DNA from: Takakia lepidozioides
Taxonomy: Eukaryota > Streptophyta > Takakiopsida > Takakiales > Takakiaceae
Direction: 5' to 3'
DNA: 64,000 bases
NCBI GenBank assembly: GCA_030704615.1
Contig: CM060731.1
Coordinates: forward strand, 33,170,001 to 33,234,000
Below, piece by piece: positions 24,987 through 38,080 of the stretch. The stretch's first letter is position 1; each line of letters begins with the position of its first letter. Position numbers and translations under genes: made by a program. Below the pieces are notes generated by a model that did no database searches, was not told the origin of the DNA, and saw only the letters and a list, made by a program, of their open reading frames with translations.

Positions 24987-25843
24987 CAGTGTTGTGCGGG
25001 TTCTACCTTTTTAAGGAACCCACCGGGTCCGGGTGCGGGTTTTTTTTCGGAGCCAAGTCCGGGTCCTGATCCGGGTTTTTGAAATTTGGAAAATCCGGGT
25101 CGGGGTCCTAATTTATTGATTAAATGAATTAGAAAAATAAGATTAATTAGGGATAAAATTATTTGTGGCTGGAAAAAACTTTAAATCTTAATAATGAATT
25201 TTATTTTAAGAGACATTCCTTCAAAATATACCATGAATATGAATATGTATACCACGAATAAGAATTAAAATAGAAGTTTGAGTTCCATTTTCTATTTTCA
25301 ATTCTCTAAACATGTTAAGAATAGTAATATGCCTCAAGGGTAGATCACTATAGCATGGATGTGTGGGATCTGGCCTAATAATAATATGTGACGCCTCCTT
25401 TGGGAGGTGTAAATTATGGTCCCATAGGGCACAACTTTGTGACACCACCCCGTGGATTGAACCCACAACCGCTTTTGAGGTGGTATGTGGGCATTACCAT
25501 TGGGCTACAACGTGGTGGGGCTGGCTGCTGCAGTGGCCTATTGCTGCTCGTCCCCTCCACACATATGACAAAACCTACCAAATCTAAGGTGGACCCCAGC
25601 CCCATTTAAAATTAAGACCGGACCCTGACCCGCTACATTGGCCCGCGGGTAGCAGCGGGTTTAACGGGTTCTGGACCCAGCAGGCGGGTCCGGATCAAGT
25701 TTCGGGTTCATTTTAGAAATGAACCCGGGTCAGGGTCCGGGTTTTTTGTGATAGCACAGGTCCGGGTCCGGGTGCGGGTGCGGGTAACCCGGATCCTAAC
25801 CCGCCGGGTATCCGCCTTCAAAACCCGGACCCGCACAACACTG
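24987..25843. mobile_element. hAT-like MITE, 857 bp, with perfect 8-bp target duplication
   Basis: The ends are CAGTGTTGTGCGGGTT and its inverted counterpart AACCCGGACCCGCACAACACTG. CAGTGTT-type ends are usual for hAT elements. GTCCTTTC stands at 24979-24986 and again at 25844-25851, a perfect 8-bp target duplication. Subterminal sequence is packed with CCGGGTCCGGG words at both ends. A tRNA-like segment lies in the middle on the minus strand. Confidence 0.88.
25436..25515 (-). other. tRNA-like (Pol III box) segment inside hAT MITE
   Basis: On the minus strand, TAGCCCAATGGTAATGC resembles an A box and GGGTTCAATCC matches the B-box/T-loop consensus. CACCAC near 25512 can pair with GTGGTG near 25440, like an acceptor stem. 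The D arm does not fold properly and the spacing is off, so I take it as a tRNA-derived or SINE-like relic, not a working tRNA. Confidence 0.4.
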
Positions 25844-25851
25844 GTCCTTTC

Positions 25852-28800
25852 TCAAGAACCATATGGAAGGCTGGAAGCACCATGGGACCTGGTAGTAGGA
25901 GCTTGGAGAGAGTTGAGGAAGCTAAAATGGGAGGGTACGAGTTGTGTACATATTTTCATCTGGTTTATTGAATTCATCAGTTTCATAGCCGTGATTTTGA
26001 TAAAGATATATATATGACGCCGGCCGAAACTAGCGTAAACTTTGATAAAGAGAATTAGATTAGTGGAAGAAAATATTAGCTTTAAAACTCAAAACGGTTT
26101 TAAGAAAAGCCGCTTCAATGAGAACAATGACGTTTAGGGAATGTGATTAAACCTACAGACATAAAATCCAGTGTGCAGAGCAGGATGCAAGCAATGGAAG
26201 AGTGTCCTCATAATCATAGAGGCTCCTCATGAATTGTCAAATTCAATAGTAAAAAATGTGTTACTGACGAGGAGTGTATGCATTGCGGGTTTAGTGAGGT
26301 TAACTTAGGATATATTTGTCATAGTGCAAATATGGGAGATGCCATCATGGATAATAGGTCATTTCAAGTCTATTTAAATGATAAATCATTGAAATGGCCC
26401 ATTTAGTTCTATCAACAATGGTATTGTTATTGAAGTTGACAATTCATGAAGAGTCAGTTTGATTATGAGGACATTGTTCAATTGCTTGCATTAGTTAGCT
26501 TTGCACAATGAATTGATGATTTATGTGTGCATTTCTTAAACATCTCATTGTATTGATTTGTGATTTTATATTCTAGTTTATATCAAGAACCACTCACGTA
26601 TCTTTTGGGAGTTCGCACTACAGCAATGTAGGCCTCTATAAATCTACCACTGTATACCCAAAGTGACCTATCACAAAATTAGAAAAGTTGCTCAAAACTT
26701 ATATGGTTGAATATATATATATATAATTGTTATAATATATCAGCTATTAGCGTGCATAACTTCCTTTAGTAGAAGAACAACAGTTTATAAAGTAAACCTA
26801 TTTTCACTAAACATATCTATAAGGCTTGAAGACTCTATTCATTGTTATGGTACGAGGAAACTTCTCCAACCATTCTAGAGATCCACATGTTGAAGTACTA
26901 ACAACAAACGAAAAAGTTGTAGAGGACTTGGTAAAGTGTTAAGATACTATAATATGAAAGCATGGCAGTTACCTTCTAGTATGTATTGGTTTGAATGCAC
27001 ATGAGGATTTGTTGATCAATTTACATATACATGAACCATGCAACCATAGATGGAATGTTCAATATTGCCGATAAGATGGTCTATGAAGATAATTTTTCAT
27101 ACATCCATGTAAATAGATGGAAAACGATAAGAAGAATGTAAAAACTTAATACAAAAGTGTGATCTGACTGTACTTTTGCCGCCTCTCGTAGGCCATTGTC
27201 AAATCCTCCCCACCCCCTCTTACTCCGACTCACTATTAAAGATTTTACAATGCTAATGGTTATTGTGCCATCGAACAAGGGGAAGAGACTTTTCCTTATG
27301 CTAACTCCGGTTGGCGTTATATATACTTATATTTATAGATACAACAATGAATAGTCGGTTAGTAAGGCCATGGTGTGAGACATGGGTACAATTATTATTG
27401 GATTAAATATTGCATTGTCATTTTGGTGATGTCACCCCCCATCCCCTAACTCCCCTTAACTCCGGTGTTTTCATATTCCCCTCTGTATGCTCTGGTGTCA
27501 CGTCAACATGTGTCAACATGTGTCACTCTTGAGAGAGGATGGGGAAGATTTGATAGGCCAAAAAATTGGCTACTATGTTTGTCGTAGATTGCACACTTGC
27601 ATTAAATTATTAAATTAGTGCTATTGTAAACCTGAAATAACTGTTGGACTGGTACCTATCACAAAAACATGATACCAGACTGGTCTTAGTATCACAATGG
27701 CCCGTACTTCCCAAGACTGGTATGGTCATGGTGTTGGGGTAAGGGGGCCGGGTAGAGTATAGGAGGGGGTATCAATAAAGTATTGTGGCTGCATAGGAGT
27801 AGGGTATAAATACTTACTTTTTCCATCTCATATTGGGGGAATCTGAATATTGCCTATAAAATATTCAATATATTCAAGAGAATACTCAATAACCTGAATA
27901 AAAAATTGACCTTCACACTGGATCACTATTACTACAGGTATTACTATTTACTATCACTACTACTATCATTATCATTATCACTATCACTATCATTATTAAT
28001 ATTACTATTACTATCACTATTACTATTGTGTTGTTTGGAGTCTCACATTGCAGCAATACTGGTATCAACAGCAATCTTGTCCATCGCCAAAAAGCGCTAG
28101 TACTTGAATATTAGGAGCCTAATTTAGCCAACGTGGACTTGTCAAAATGTGCCACCTGCTAATTTAGCGACTTTTCCAACCCTACACCTTGTTTTCTCAC
28201 CACACGGGCGTAGGATAAAATTTACATGTGGCATTGTGGCGATTTTGGAGACATGAGACCAAAAAAAAACAAAAAACACTCACACACACATATGAAATGA
28301 TTACTTCACAAGTGAAGAAGACAATTAATTTAGTATATGTTAGGATCAAATCAGGACTTTATTTCAGGGTCTAAATGAGTATTTGCTCAATATTATATTT
28401 GTATATATCCTTCTTTGTTAACGAATTGGATCATACTAGGTTAACCTCACATCATGGTGTTTGTTTTCCATAGGGAGAAACAATAGACTAGAGAGACATT
28501 GTTTTGTTTTTCAATCCACAAATTTTAAAACCTCTTGTTTTAGATCAATAACCTCTTCTATACAAATACCAAAGTTTTATATATATATATATATATATAA
28601 GATCATATGTAGTCAAACCCCTCAAATAAGATAGAGCTACAATGTGTCCCTATTTATAAACAGACGCACTTTATTAACAAGACATTAATTTTGGGAATAG
28701 CTAGTATCCATGAGTCTTTTGTTGCCTTATGGTGAGGTTGGTGAAAGAGGTTAGTTTCATGCTCAATAAAGCTAGGGTCCTACCTACATCTGCATGATTG

Positions 28801-29165
28801 TACCAAGACTCGAACGAGAAGTCCATGATAACCTCTCACTGCCATTAACTAGGAGATCGATTTGTTACCCTTGAAAAAAAAAAACTCAAATTCACAATTG
28901 AAAGATTTAATGCAAAAAAATCACCAAGCTTTGTTGAAAGCTAGAAAGAATTAAAAAAACTAGAGCGTGACGAATTATTCTTGTAGAAGCCAATATTGTA
29001 TTTTATGGTGTCATTTCATCCCAACAGACTACATATCGTTTCCTATGGAGATTATGCAAAATAATTTTTTGGTCACAAATTAAAAGCTTCCCTAGCTATG
29101 GAAGGTGACATACTCAAACGCCTTCAATAGAGGTTGGGCAACTCTAGTGATGATTGAAGGTTGAC
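25852..29165. other. AT-rich gene desert with microsatellites
   Basis: No gene is supported here. A TATCACTATTAC-type microsatellite runs at about 27930-28030, and (AT)n runs occur at 26711-26724 and 28578-28600. The segment near 27640-27740 has CATACC/GGTATG-like words resembling the 19.7-20.4 kb element. Confidence 0.4.
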
Positions 29166-29300
29166 GACTAGTTTTAGGGCACACACTAGAAAAGGCCCGG
29201 GACTTTAATGCGAGTCCTTCGGTCCTGCCTGCGTGGCACCCCCACAGCAGCCCCCCCTAGGGCTCCCTCGCGGTCGCTGCAGCCCGCCCCCCCTCCCCTC
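29166..29300 (+). repeat. GC-rich inverted repeat, left copy (CACTA-like end)
   Basis: From 29184 the sequence reads CACTAGAAAAGGCCCGGGAC and runs about 115 bp into C-rich DNA. The inverted partner is at 45098-45243. Homology extends about 18 bp outward on both sides (ACTAG..TAGG). CACTAGAAAA is a plausible CACTA-type end. Confidence 0.65.
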
Positions 29301-29519
29301 ATCCCATGGAATGTCGTTTATATAACACATGATACATGTAGGTCATGCACGCATCCATGCCAGATGTCAGATGTGGTCATGAACATAACATGAGCCCATA
29401 GTGAGAGTGAATCCAACACATGCGTACCCAAGTTTGAATTTCAAATTTCCAATTTGAATTTTAGTATTATTTAATGGACATGACTGTTCGTCTACTTGTG
29501 GGATTTAGGATCAATGTGT

Positions 29520-29682
29520 ATGGATGGATGAGAGTAGGATGCATGTTCAATAAGATGGAGGAGAGTAGGATGTATGTGTAATCAGATGGATGAGAGTAGG
29601 ATGGATGTGTAATCAGATGGATGAGAGTAGGATGGATGTGTAATCAGATGGATGAGAGTACGAATGGATGTGTAATCAGAGG
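29520..29682 (+). repeat. 31-bp tandem repeat, five copies
   Basis: The unit is GATGGATGAGAGTAGGATGG plus ATGTGTAATCA. Two middle copies are identical and the outer ones diverge. It lies just inside the left GC-rich inverted repeat, where a subterminal repeat of a transposon would be expected. Confidence 0.8.
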
Positions 29683-29689
29683 CGAGTCT

Positions 29690-32613
29690 CCATAGAATCA
29701 CCCTCCTGTAGCTTCGTGTCTGAAACGGTTCTGTCAACAGGAAACCTTACGTTCAGCCTGTATCAGCACCGCCTCCTCTTTGAATTGCAAATTGACATGT
29801 TGGTTGGCGAGAAATCTGAAGCCATCGTGTCCCATCTTGTTTTGTTGCTTCGAAACCAAGTGCAACTGCCAAATGCAGGTGCTTTCAACCATCATGTACT
29901 GCAGTGGCGTTTGCAATGGCATGGCAAGCCTCCTGGCTAAGCCTCAGCCCAAGTCGCCTACATTCCATGGAATCGCGTAGCTGATTTAATTACTGGGAAT
30001 CCTCCCGTACAGATGGCCCATGCACTTTCCACAGGCATCACCAAAGAGGCCATCCGGAGGGATCTCTGTTGGCTCCTCACACCAAAAGTGCTTTGACTAT
30101 GACAAGGTACATCTTGGGCTGCCGTTCATGTGTTGCAATGCCTATTCCATGATTTCCATGAATGCAGAGAGTGCCTGAGTCCCCTTAGAGTGATAGTAAC
30201 GGAATGTAGTTTGTGGTTGTAGGTATCACTGCTCATATGGTCCAGAGGACAGAACTACGGCCCTCTTGGATGCTACCCCTGCAATGGCACACAAGAAACG
30301 TCGAGCAAAACCTGCAAAGAAGAAGGGGAGGAAGCCAAGAGTCACAGCCGCTTCCACTGAAGCAAAGCCAAAACAAGCAAGGACCACACAAACAAAATCG
30401 GGGGAAGGCATCAAGAGGGGATGCATGTGCAGGTTTGTACTGAAGCAATGTTATGTGGACCTTGATATTGCAAAGCTGGTCTATTATGAAAAGAGACATG
30501 TCAATGGGGCTGGAGAGGTCTGCCATGGACCCACTCAGCAACTAGGTCGTGTTTCATTAGCTCCCCACTTGAGCGATGACATGAAATCCTAGGTGTTACA
30601 TAACCTACGTATGGGACTAAGCATCAACAAGATAATGGCAAAGCACACGCAGAGGGTGAGGGATATCATGGATGGGGGGTTGGAGGTTACTCGTGATACC
30701 TTCCTTCTTTCAAGTGACATCCGAAATATTGCCAACAAGTGCGATGGAGAAACTTTCAAAAAGCACTCCAATGATGCACAAAGTGTCTGAATGTGGGTGC
30801 ATGAAAACCCAGCAAGCATTTTCTACTACCAGGAAGAGTGTAATCACCTTGCGTGGACGTTGAATGACCGAAAATTGGACCTTCCATTTGTGCTTGGCTT
30901 ACAAACTGATTGGCAGAGAAAACAAATGCTCAAACACGGCCATCGTCACATAGTTACTTGTGATGCAGCCTTTGGAACGAATGAAAAAAAGGTTGCGGCA
31001 GTTTCTTAACCCAAATGTCCTCAAAGCTTGTCAAATTATGTTCTTCATGTGAACTTTTCTGTTCTCGTACCATTTCCTTTGAACTCACTTCAGTTACACA
31101 TGATTATTGTTGCAGTACCCCTTGTATACCATGATGGTATTCGACGACTGGCTGAATTGTATTCCAGTGGCTTACATTATCACTGCAAGGTGCAAAACCA
31201 TTGATCTTACGCCTTGGATGGAGGCACTTAACAAACAAATGACAAGTCTGCAGGTAGACTGGAGTCCGAATGCCTTTATTGTGGATGACGCAGATGCTGA
31301 AATTGTTGCAATTAGATACGTCCATGAACTCAGGCAATATACCTACCATGATCTCTTAGTTACACATGAATTTCAGTTTACCTGCCTGATAAGAGAATAG
31401 ATCTGTGTGGGGGGATTGTGCTGTTTTCTTGTGCTTGTGGTATGTTCGCCGAGCCTGGCAGAAGAATGTTGTAGCAAAGGTGAAAGACCCAGTAATGCGA
31501 GCGGCTATCTTATAAGACCTGGCACAGATCATGTATGATAGAAAGGAGACCTCTGGGGATGCAGGTGAAGCATGGGTCGTATTCAAAATTCTGGGCCTAC
31601 GGGAGAAGTACCCTTCTGAGACAGAATTCTGCACCTACATGGAGACAGAGTGGCTTCCAAAAGCCAAACTGTGGATGAAGGGATCCCGGAACATACCTCA
31701 TGCCTCTCAAGACACCAATGTTGCCATTGAAGCATACCACGGGAACCTGAAAGCGCAATTGAAGAGCACCAAAAGTGTCCTCGGTAGTAGGCGGGTGGAT
31801 TGGCTCATCTCTGAACTGACAGGTGATGTGCTAACCCATTACTGGTACATGTCACATGCGAAGGCTTATGGGTTCATCCGAAACAAGCGGCAGGAGGGAT
31901 TTGTTTGTACTTCTATTTTTCTTGCCAACGACATTCCAGATGCGAATGTGCACCTGCCTGACACATCCGGAGGCATTGCAACAGTTCAATGCCACCGCCA
32001 ATTGGGTATGACATATACTGTCCCCAATCCGGATTCTAAGTGGGGTTCCTGTGATTGTCATTGGGCACAGAAAGGAAATATGTGTGCACACCAGGTAAAG
32101 GTTTTGAAGATGCTCCACCCCCATGTGGAGGACGGGCTGATTGCAAAGTTGTGCGGATCCCTATTGGGCACATGTAAAGGTGGCCTCCACAACTTGCTAG
32201 CTGCCCATCAGTCCCCCTCTTCCATGCCTTCATCTTCACAAACTCCCCCAGGTCTGACCTCCCCTTCTATGGCTCACAAAACATCCGCTGGTACAAGTCC
32301 ATTGCCCAACCTACTTGCCCTTACCTCTACAGAGTGGGAAAGTATTCTTCAACTGACAGATACCAGCAAATTCCTCCAGCAACATCTTCTTGCATTGGTG
32401 AGAACTACGAAGGGAAAGATTTTGGACTTGACTGCCATGATGGAGGAGGGTCTTCAGTACCCTGGTGAAGACCCAGTTATGACTACTGTGGATGATGGGA
32501 ATGGAAAGTCACTTGCACGGTACAAAGACTTTCTGGAGAGGCATGGCTACACAGGCAATCTCCCATCCGTGCCGTCTCCCACCAGGAGCAAGAAGAGGTT
32601 GTACACTGGCTGA
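29690..32613 (+). pseudogene. MULE transposase with DDE residues and SWIM zinc finger, decayed
   Basis: Catalytic acids of a Mutator-like DDE transposase can be placed: Asp in HIVTCDAAFGTN (near 30965), Asp in NAFIVDDADAEIVA (near 31285) and Glu in NVAIEAYHGNLK (near 31720). WYVRRAWQKNVV after the second Asp is the usual helical insertion motif. A SWIM finger follows at 32040-32110 (CDCHWAQKGNMCAHQV). An intron runs from about 30991 to an AG at 31114 and joins FGTNEKK to YPLYTMMVFDDW. The frame is broken by TAG at 30590, TGA at 30788 and TAA at 31513. N-terminal sequence includes a basic KKKGRKPR stretch. Known MULE transposases cut and paste the element; this copy cannot do so unaided. Confidence 0.75.
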
Positions 32614-34340
32614 AAGACTTCAGGTAAGGCACCATATTCCTGGAATCCCTGCAGTCCATATAATGAACTAGGGCTTGTTTGTGCCTACAAGGAGCGAATG
32701 AGACAGTGAGATGGTTGGGCAGCTGCTGGATGTGCCTTCTTTCCTTTTTGAACTTCAGGTGGATTGGGCTGAGGAAGCATGTGGCTGACAGCATTACCAG
32801 TACTGCAATTTCATTTCCATTTTCAGCTCCACAATTTCAGGCAATGTCTACCGTTTTGCAAGTTCTCACATCTTACTTGCACATGCACGGGCGTACTGAC
32901 AGTACACTTCCGTATGAACAACCCATGTACAACTGCTACGCATTGAAAATGTGCAATAGGTGGAGTTCCGAGTGAAGAATGTTTGCAATTTGAGGTGCAT
33001 GCATGCATGGCCCCCGGGGATGAAGTATGTGATGTGCATGGCCTACGGGTCTGAGGGGGGATAATACATGTTTATTCATAATGCACTTCATAACTGTGTC
33101 TGGAAAGTGAGGTTTACGGTTTAGGACACATGCTTAACTGGCTCATTCCGAATGGCATCAGATACACGGCGGATTCTCTTTCTGTTTCTAGCCTTCTGTG
33201 ACTTTTTCATGTGCGGTGGGATGTAGTTCAACTTGGTGCGAGTTCGGATGTGGGCTTTGGGTCATTGCAGTTTAGTAGGTATTTTGAATTAGGAGACGTT
33301 GTTGAAATGTTTGGGGTCGAAGTTTTTTATTCATTCCTGAGGCAACCATTTGCAATTGAAGATGGCATTCCGAATTTACACGTCATTCACATTGCAGTTG
33401 AATACCTATTTTGATTCGCTGGCCATGTACAACTCTTTCATTTGAAGTTGGTAATGTTGCCTTAGCAAAGGACCTGCATTTGAGGTTGAAAGAAAGATTT
33501 TCCATGGCTCTCTGGCGTCCAATATATAAGGTCGGAAAGAACTATCATCCATACTTGTGTTCCACATGAAAGGGAGCATGCACAACCTGCAGCAATACAA
33601 TGCCCATGGAATAATATTATTTATATGATTACAGAGCAAAGGACAGAGTTGCCACTGAGGTTACAAAGAACGACGTGGACAGAAGTTCATTCGGACCCCA
33701 AAGAGTCAAAAATATGAAGACTAAGCTTTATGTCCATCAGAAAATGCAACAATATTGCCCCCACTGCAGTCCGTTCAGAAAGCAACAAATATAATGCCTC
33801 TCCAACCACATATGTGAACAAAACAGCCCACCCAGAATGAATATACTGACATACTGGTGTGGCAATGCCAATTCAAAAGGAAGCATCCCTCACAAGCACC
33901 CGCCACTATTTCCCGCCCTACCCTCATGTGGGTGGAGGCTGCCAATGAGAGACATTGCCTCTAGTTCATGCATGTTATGTGCATGTCATATGGACCAATG
34001 CGGGAGAGAGTACGAATGTGCACAATCATTTGAAAATGGTTTTGTGAATGCCTTACCTAGCTCCAGAAGGTTGCTTTGCACCTGATAATGGAATCAATAT
34101 TCAAATCGCATCCCTTTAGTCCTAAAAATGCATGTGGCCATCTGAAACCATGCAGCACATGATTTCCCCCTCAAAATGTCATGTTCTCCAGCCTCACTGA
34201 ACACATACTCTCCACACACCACATTGCCATTCAGCACTCCCAAACTCCTTCAGTTTCCTCAGACCCCCCATTGCCTCATCCGCACTCTCCCTCATCCATA
34301 TGCCTCACCTTGTAGCCTCTTTCACTTCCGCCTCTCTCAC
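32614..34340. other. No gene seen
   Basis: This spacer lies between the MULE relic and the divergent gene pair. A plus-strand frame beginning at 34347 (MSDSQEGVGSSWLQEETLVD) could be a first exon of something lost; I do not call it. Confidence 0.3.
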
Positions 34341-34495
34341 TTAGCAATGTCAGACTCTCAAGAAGGAGTAGGCAGCTCCTGGCTGCAAGAGGAAACTTTA
34401 GTTGATGTCGACACTCACAAGGAGTTGGTAGGAGATATTACTGGCATCGTGGGGACTCGCAACGACGCTACCATGTGAGCCTGGTGCGTGAGCAT

Positions 34496-34543
34496 GTGAG
34501 CGTATGCTCACACAACGATGACGTGGCGTGAGCCTACGCTCAC
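34496..34543. repeat. Two GTGAGC/GCTCAC palindromes
   Basis: GTGAGCGTATGCTCAC (34496-34511) and GTGAGCCTACGCTCAC (34528-34543) are near-perfect palindromes separated by TGACGTGG words. A longer relative, GTGAGCAGAATTCTGCTCAC, is at 52656-52675. Confidence 0.6.
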
Positions 34544-34697
34544 GCAGCTGACGTGGCGTTGATGCTGACGTGGAGTGAGGCTGGTCCAGGTCATGCCACG
34601 TCACCACAAAGAAGGTGGGCCTATAACCGTGGAGCCTACAACTGCTGATTTCACCACATGAAGGTGAAACGGATGAAGGGTTTCGGGCTTTCCTGGA

Positions 34698-34938
34698 GTT
34701 CAACATTCTGTTAACAGAAGCTTCATTTCCTAGAACTGAAATGAACGTTGTGTTAACACGAGGTTGTTTTCCTGGAACAAAAATCAACTTTGTGTCAACA
34801 CAAGGTTGATTTGAACATCTCCAAATCAACCTCGTGTTGACACGATGTTGTTTTCTTAGAACTAAAATCAACCTTATGTAGACACAAGGTGGATTTGGAG
34901 AACTTCAAGTCAACCTCATGTTAACACGAGGTTGATTT
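34698..34938. repeat. Palindrome cluster I (six degenerate copies)
   Basis: Six roughly 25-30-bp palindromes start near 34698, 34744, 34782, 34823, 34864 and 34908. Examples are AACTTTGTGTCAACACAAGG and CAACCTCGTGTTGACACGAT. They share the frame CAACCT(T/C)(G/A)(C/T)GT-TG/CA-AC with clusters II and III, and lie beyond the 3' end of the minus-strand SWIM-like gene. Confidence 0.8.
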
Positions 34939-37473
34939 GATCATCTGTCTATCTGAAGGTAGCTTCTTGTGTTTGCTAATGAAAAGAATAGGACAAACCA
35001 ATGCAACAAATGCGTTGACCCACGCATAGCAAAAATGTTAGAGGACATACATTGAGAGACACTGGACTTGAACAGTCATTCCATTACAAGTTGTAGTCAA
35101 GGAAAACACAGATTTCTTCATGTCAAGTGCATGTTGTCTATGGGCTTGTATCCTGCTATAGAAGTGTGTTGACTTCGTTGAAACTCATAGTGGCTTGGTG
35201 AATGAAGAAGTCGCGCTTTGGATCACAAACCATCTTTCTCAAGAAGACAAAGTACAGATGTTTGCACAGTATGAACTTCCCTCTCTTTCCCAAACTACTT
35301 GAAAGCATACCAACAAAATCAGGACGGATGCAATTGGGAAAATTGGAAACAGTGATGTCGTACGTCCTGTCCTGCAGCGCAGATGCGGATGAGATCATGG
35401 TGAAGACCCGACCATACCCTGGATCAGGTACTTCCATTGTTCCCGCAACACGAGCGTGAAGCATTCTCGCGGACTCGATTTTGCCGTAGTGTTCTGCGGT
35501 TGGAGGGAATCGTCGAACCAGCTTCCCATTCCGTCTGGTTGGCCACAAGTGAGCGTCAGGCGGAGGTACCCGTGAACCGCTTGAACTTGAAGCACCTCCA
35601 CGTGCAATGGAATGCCTGGCTAGGGAGAAACCCGCCTCTTCCAGCATTGCGATCTCTTGGTGAGTGAGACTTGTGCCCATCTTCATAGGCCACACGGTTG
35701 GTGGAGTAGGCTTCCTCACCACGGAGGGCCTCACTATCCCACGCACACATCTCCCACAATTGTCAACGCAGAACCAGAACTTGTGGTTCTTTGCCTCTCC
35801 TTGTCCGTAAGGGAGAAACAAACTAGTGAATGTAGGAGCTGCAGTGCGTTCTCTGCCTCTAGATATTAATGATATACATTTTTCATGATTGGTGGCCCTG
35901 ATCGCCGCGCATTTCACACGCGATCCAGCTTTGTGCATTCTATATGCCAAACCTCGTCCAAGCACATGGACTCCATTACATCCAGCACCATGTTCTGGTC
36001 TTCAACCATTGCAGTGATAGTGCTTGATGCAGGGGTCCGATCTGGGGCACTGGTCGAATGTGTGGTCGCTAACAACTTTTATTGCTTGTGTTTTTGAGTC
36101 CCTCTCAGGAGTTGGGAACATGTTGGTGTCTCTCACAAGTGGATCCGAATTCCAGATCTCCAACCACCTGATTTTGGTTGCATTGTCCACCATTGATATG
36201 GAAAGGTGATGCAGTTTTACTTGGGTCATTTCTTGCTTGGAGCCATACTTGTCATAATGTGCTTTCACCTGCTCCAGAAATTCCGTGCCCAGACTTGGAT
36301 CTGCTATGCGAATTTGTTTATCAAAGGCACTCATGAGGTTCTTCCTTTGATTGTTCATCTCAAATCTCATAATGTCCTCAAGCCCAGTTGCAGACCTCTG
36401 CTCTTCTGTATGGGATGCATAGTACTCTACTTTCGCCTTCAAACCAGTCTCTGCTATTTCTTGCTGCATACAGTACAGGGAGAAAGGATCAAACACTGGC
36501 GTTTCTTGGTAAAATTTACACTAACAACAAACAAACAGATGTCAAGAAGCTTACCATGTACATGTAGTCAAGAAAAGCCTCCCTTGTCAGGCTGTACCAT
36601 GTGCTTGTCTTCTTTTCAGCACACCTCTTCATCTGCTGAGGACTGAGCACGTTCGTGAATGACTCCAGTGGCATCAACCCTATCTTTTGGATACGGAATA
36701 GAGTATGGCAGAGATTGGTCGTCACATGGGAGGTTTCATTGGACCTGAAAAAACCTTCAACTCATAAGATGATTTCGAATTGTGAAAACGCAGATCGGGT
36801 GGGAACAAGGTTTGTATCTTACTTGTTTATGTCGTGCATGGCTGTCAAGAGCTGCGTGACACGTCCTTTGTGGTTGAGTACCATGGAAACCACGCTCCAG
36901 TGCCATTCGATCTCGTCCGAGTGCAAGCTTGAAATGTAATCCATCCAGACAAGCAGTCTATGGTTCCCATCTCAGACAAAAAAAACATCTTTCCCATAAA
37001 TGCTTTTGTTGAGGCCTTTTTCGACAGCTTGTGCTCAAATTCCCTGTTTACATCCCGCCAGCATGCATCCCAACTTTGCTCTATGTCCTCTGTTACAAGA
37101 CATTCATCTCCTTTCGTGTTCACAGTGGATACGTAGAACACTGCAGATCCCTTAACATAGCCGTGAACAAAATCGTTCTTCAACTTCGTGATGTCGTTCC
37201 TCAATATATGCGGGTTGAACCGCGGGCATGGAGATCATCCGGCATAGTGGGATAACCAGGTTTCTGCCGTGAACCTCCATCGACAAAATCAACTTCGAGG
37301 AGTTAACTTTTTGCCCCCCCATTACCTCCTCGGCCTTGTCTTCATAGTGTTCCTCAAATGATTCTTCCTCACCATCACCTTCTGCCACTACCACATCTCC
37401 CCCCACGGATTTCCTTTTCCTTTTCCTCTGCAAAGAATGAATATCCCTGCGAGTGACAGATTGAGCTCCCATG

Positions 37474-38080
37474 GATCAACCTTGCGTTGACGCAAGGTTG
37501 ATTGATGGGGTTCTAGCTTAGTCTGAAATGCATACTGGAACATTCCAGTGAACCCACTAAATGGTTTGCGTTGACGCAAGGTTCTTTTGATGGCTTCACA
37601 TAATCAACTTCCCCTACCTTGCGATTCATGAGACGGGACTTCGTATGCTGGGAATGAACAGAAGAGGCATCCAAATCAGCCTCGCGTCAATGCAAGGTTC
37701 ATTCGAGTGCTGCATCTGCTTCGTTTCGTGCCCAAAACATACACTTTAGAGGTCGAGATCAACCTTCCGTTGACGCAAGGTTGATGTCGAGCTCTCAGTT
37801 TGGCGTTCAAGAGACAAAAAAAGCAAATGGCAAAAGAGATTACAACTCTAGTTTCTTCTTCGCACTTCATGATGCATCGGGAGTATTCGTCTTTTTCATG
37901 GGGTCTGGAAGCAGCATGCTGCCAGGCAGATGCGGGTGGTGGGACTGAAAATAAGAGGCACCCAAATCAACCTCGCGTCAACGCGAGGTTAATTCGTGTG
38001 CTGCATCTGCTTCGTTTCGTGCCCAAAACATACAGTTTGGAGGTCGAAATCAACCTTGCGTTGACGCAAGGTTGATGTCG
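37474..38080. repeat. Palindrome cluster II (six copies) in an intron
   Basis: Copies lie near 37474, 37564, 37672, 37756, 37963 and 38046. The best are CAACCTTGCGTTGACGCAAG (37476) and CCTCGCGTCAACGCGAGG (37968). All fall in intron 37428-38142 of the minus-strand SWIM-like gene, and part of them lie in a tandem duplication. Confidence 0.85.

Noticed and set aside
25436..25515. Functional tRNA gene
   Set aside because: The D arm does not form and the anticodon stem has a mismatch; only the A and B boxes and part of the acceptor stem are convincing.
27906..28100. Ser/Leu-rich 64-codon frame
   Set aside because: It is the translation of a TATCACTATTAC microsatellite.
30788..31515. Stop-codon reassignment in this organism
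   Set aside because: TAG, TGA and TAA all occur as premature stops next to frameshifts in transposon genes, while the permease exons are clean; pseudogene decay is simpler.
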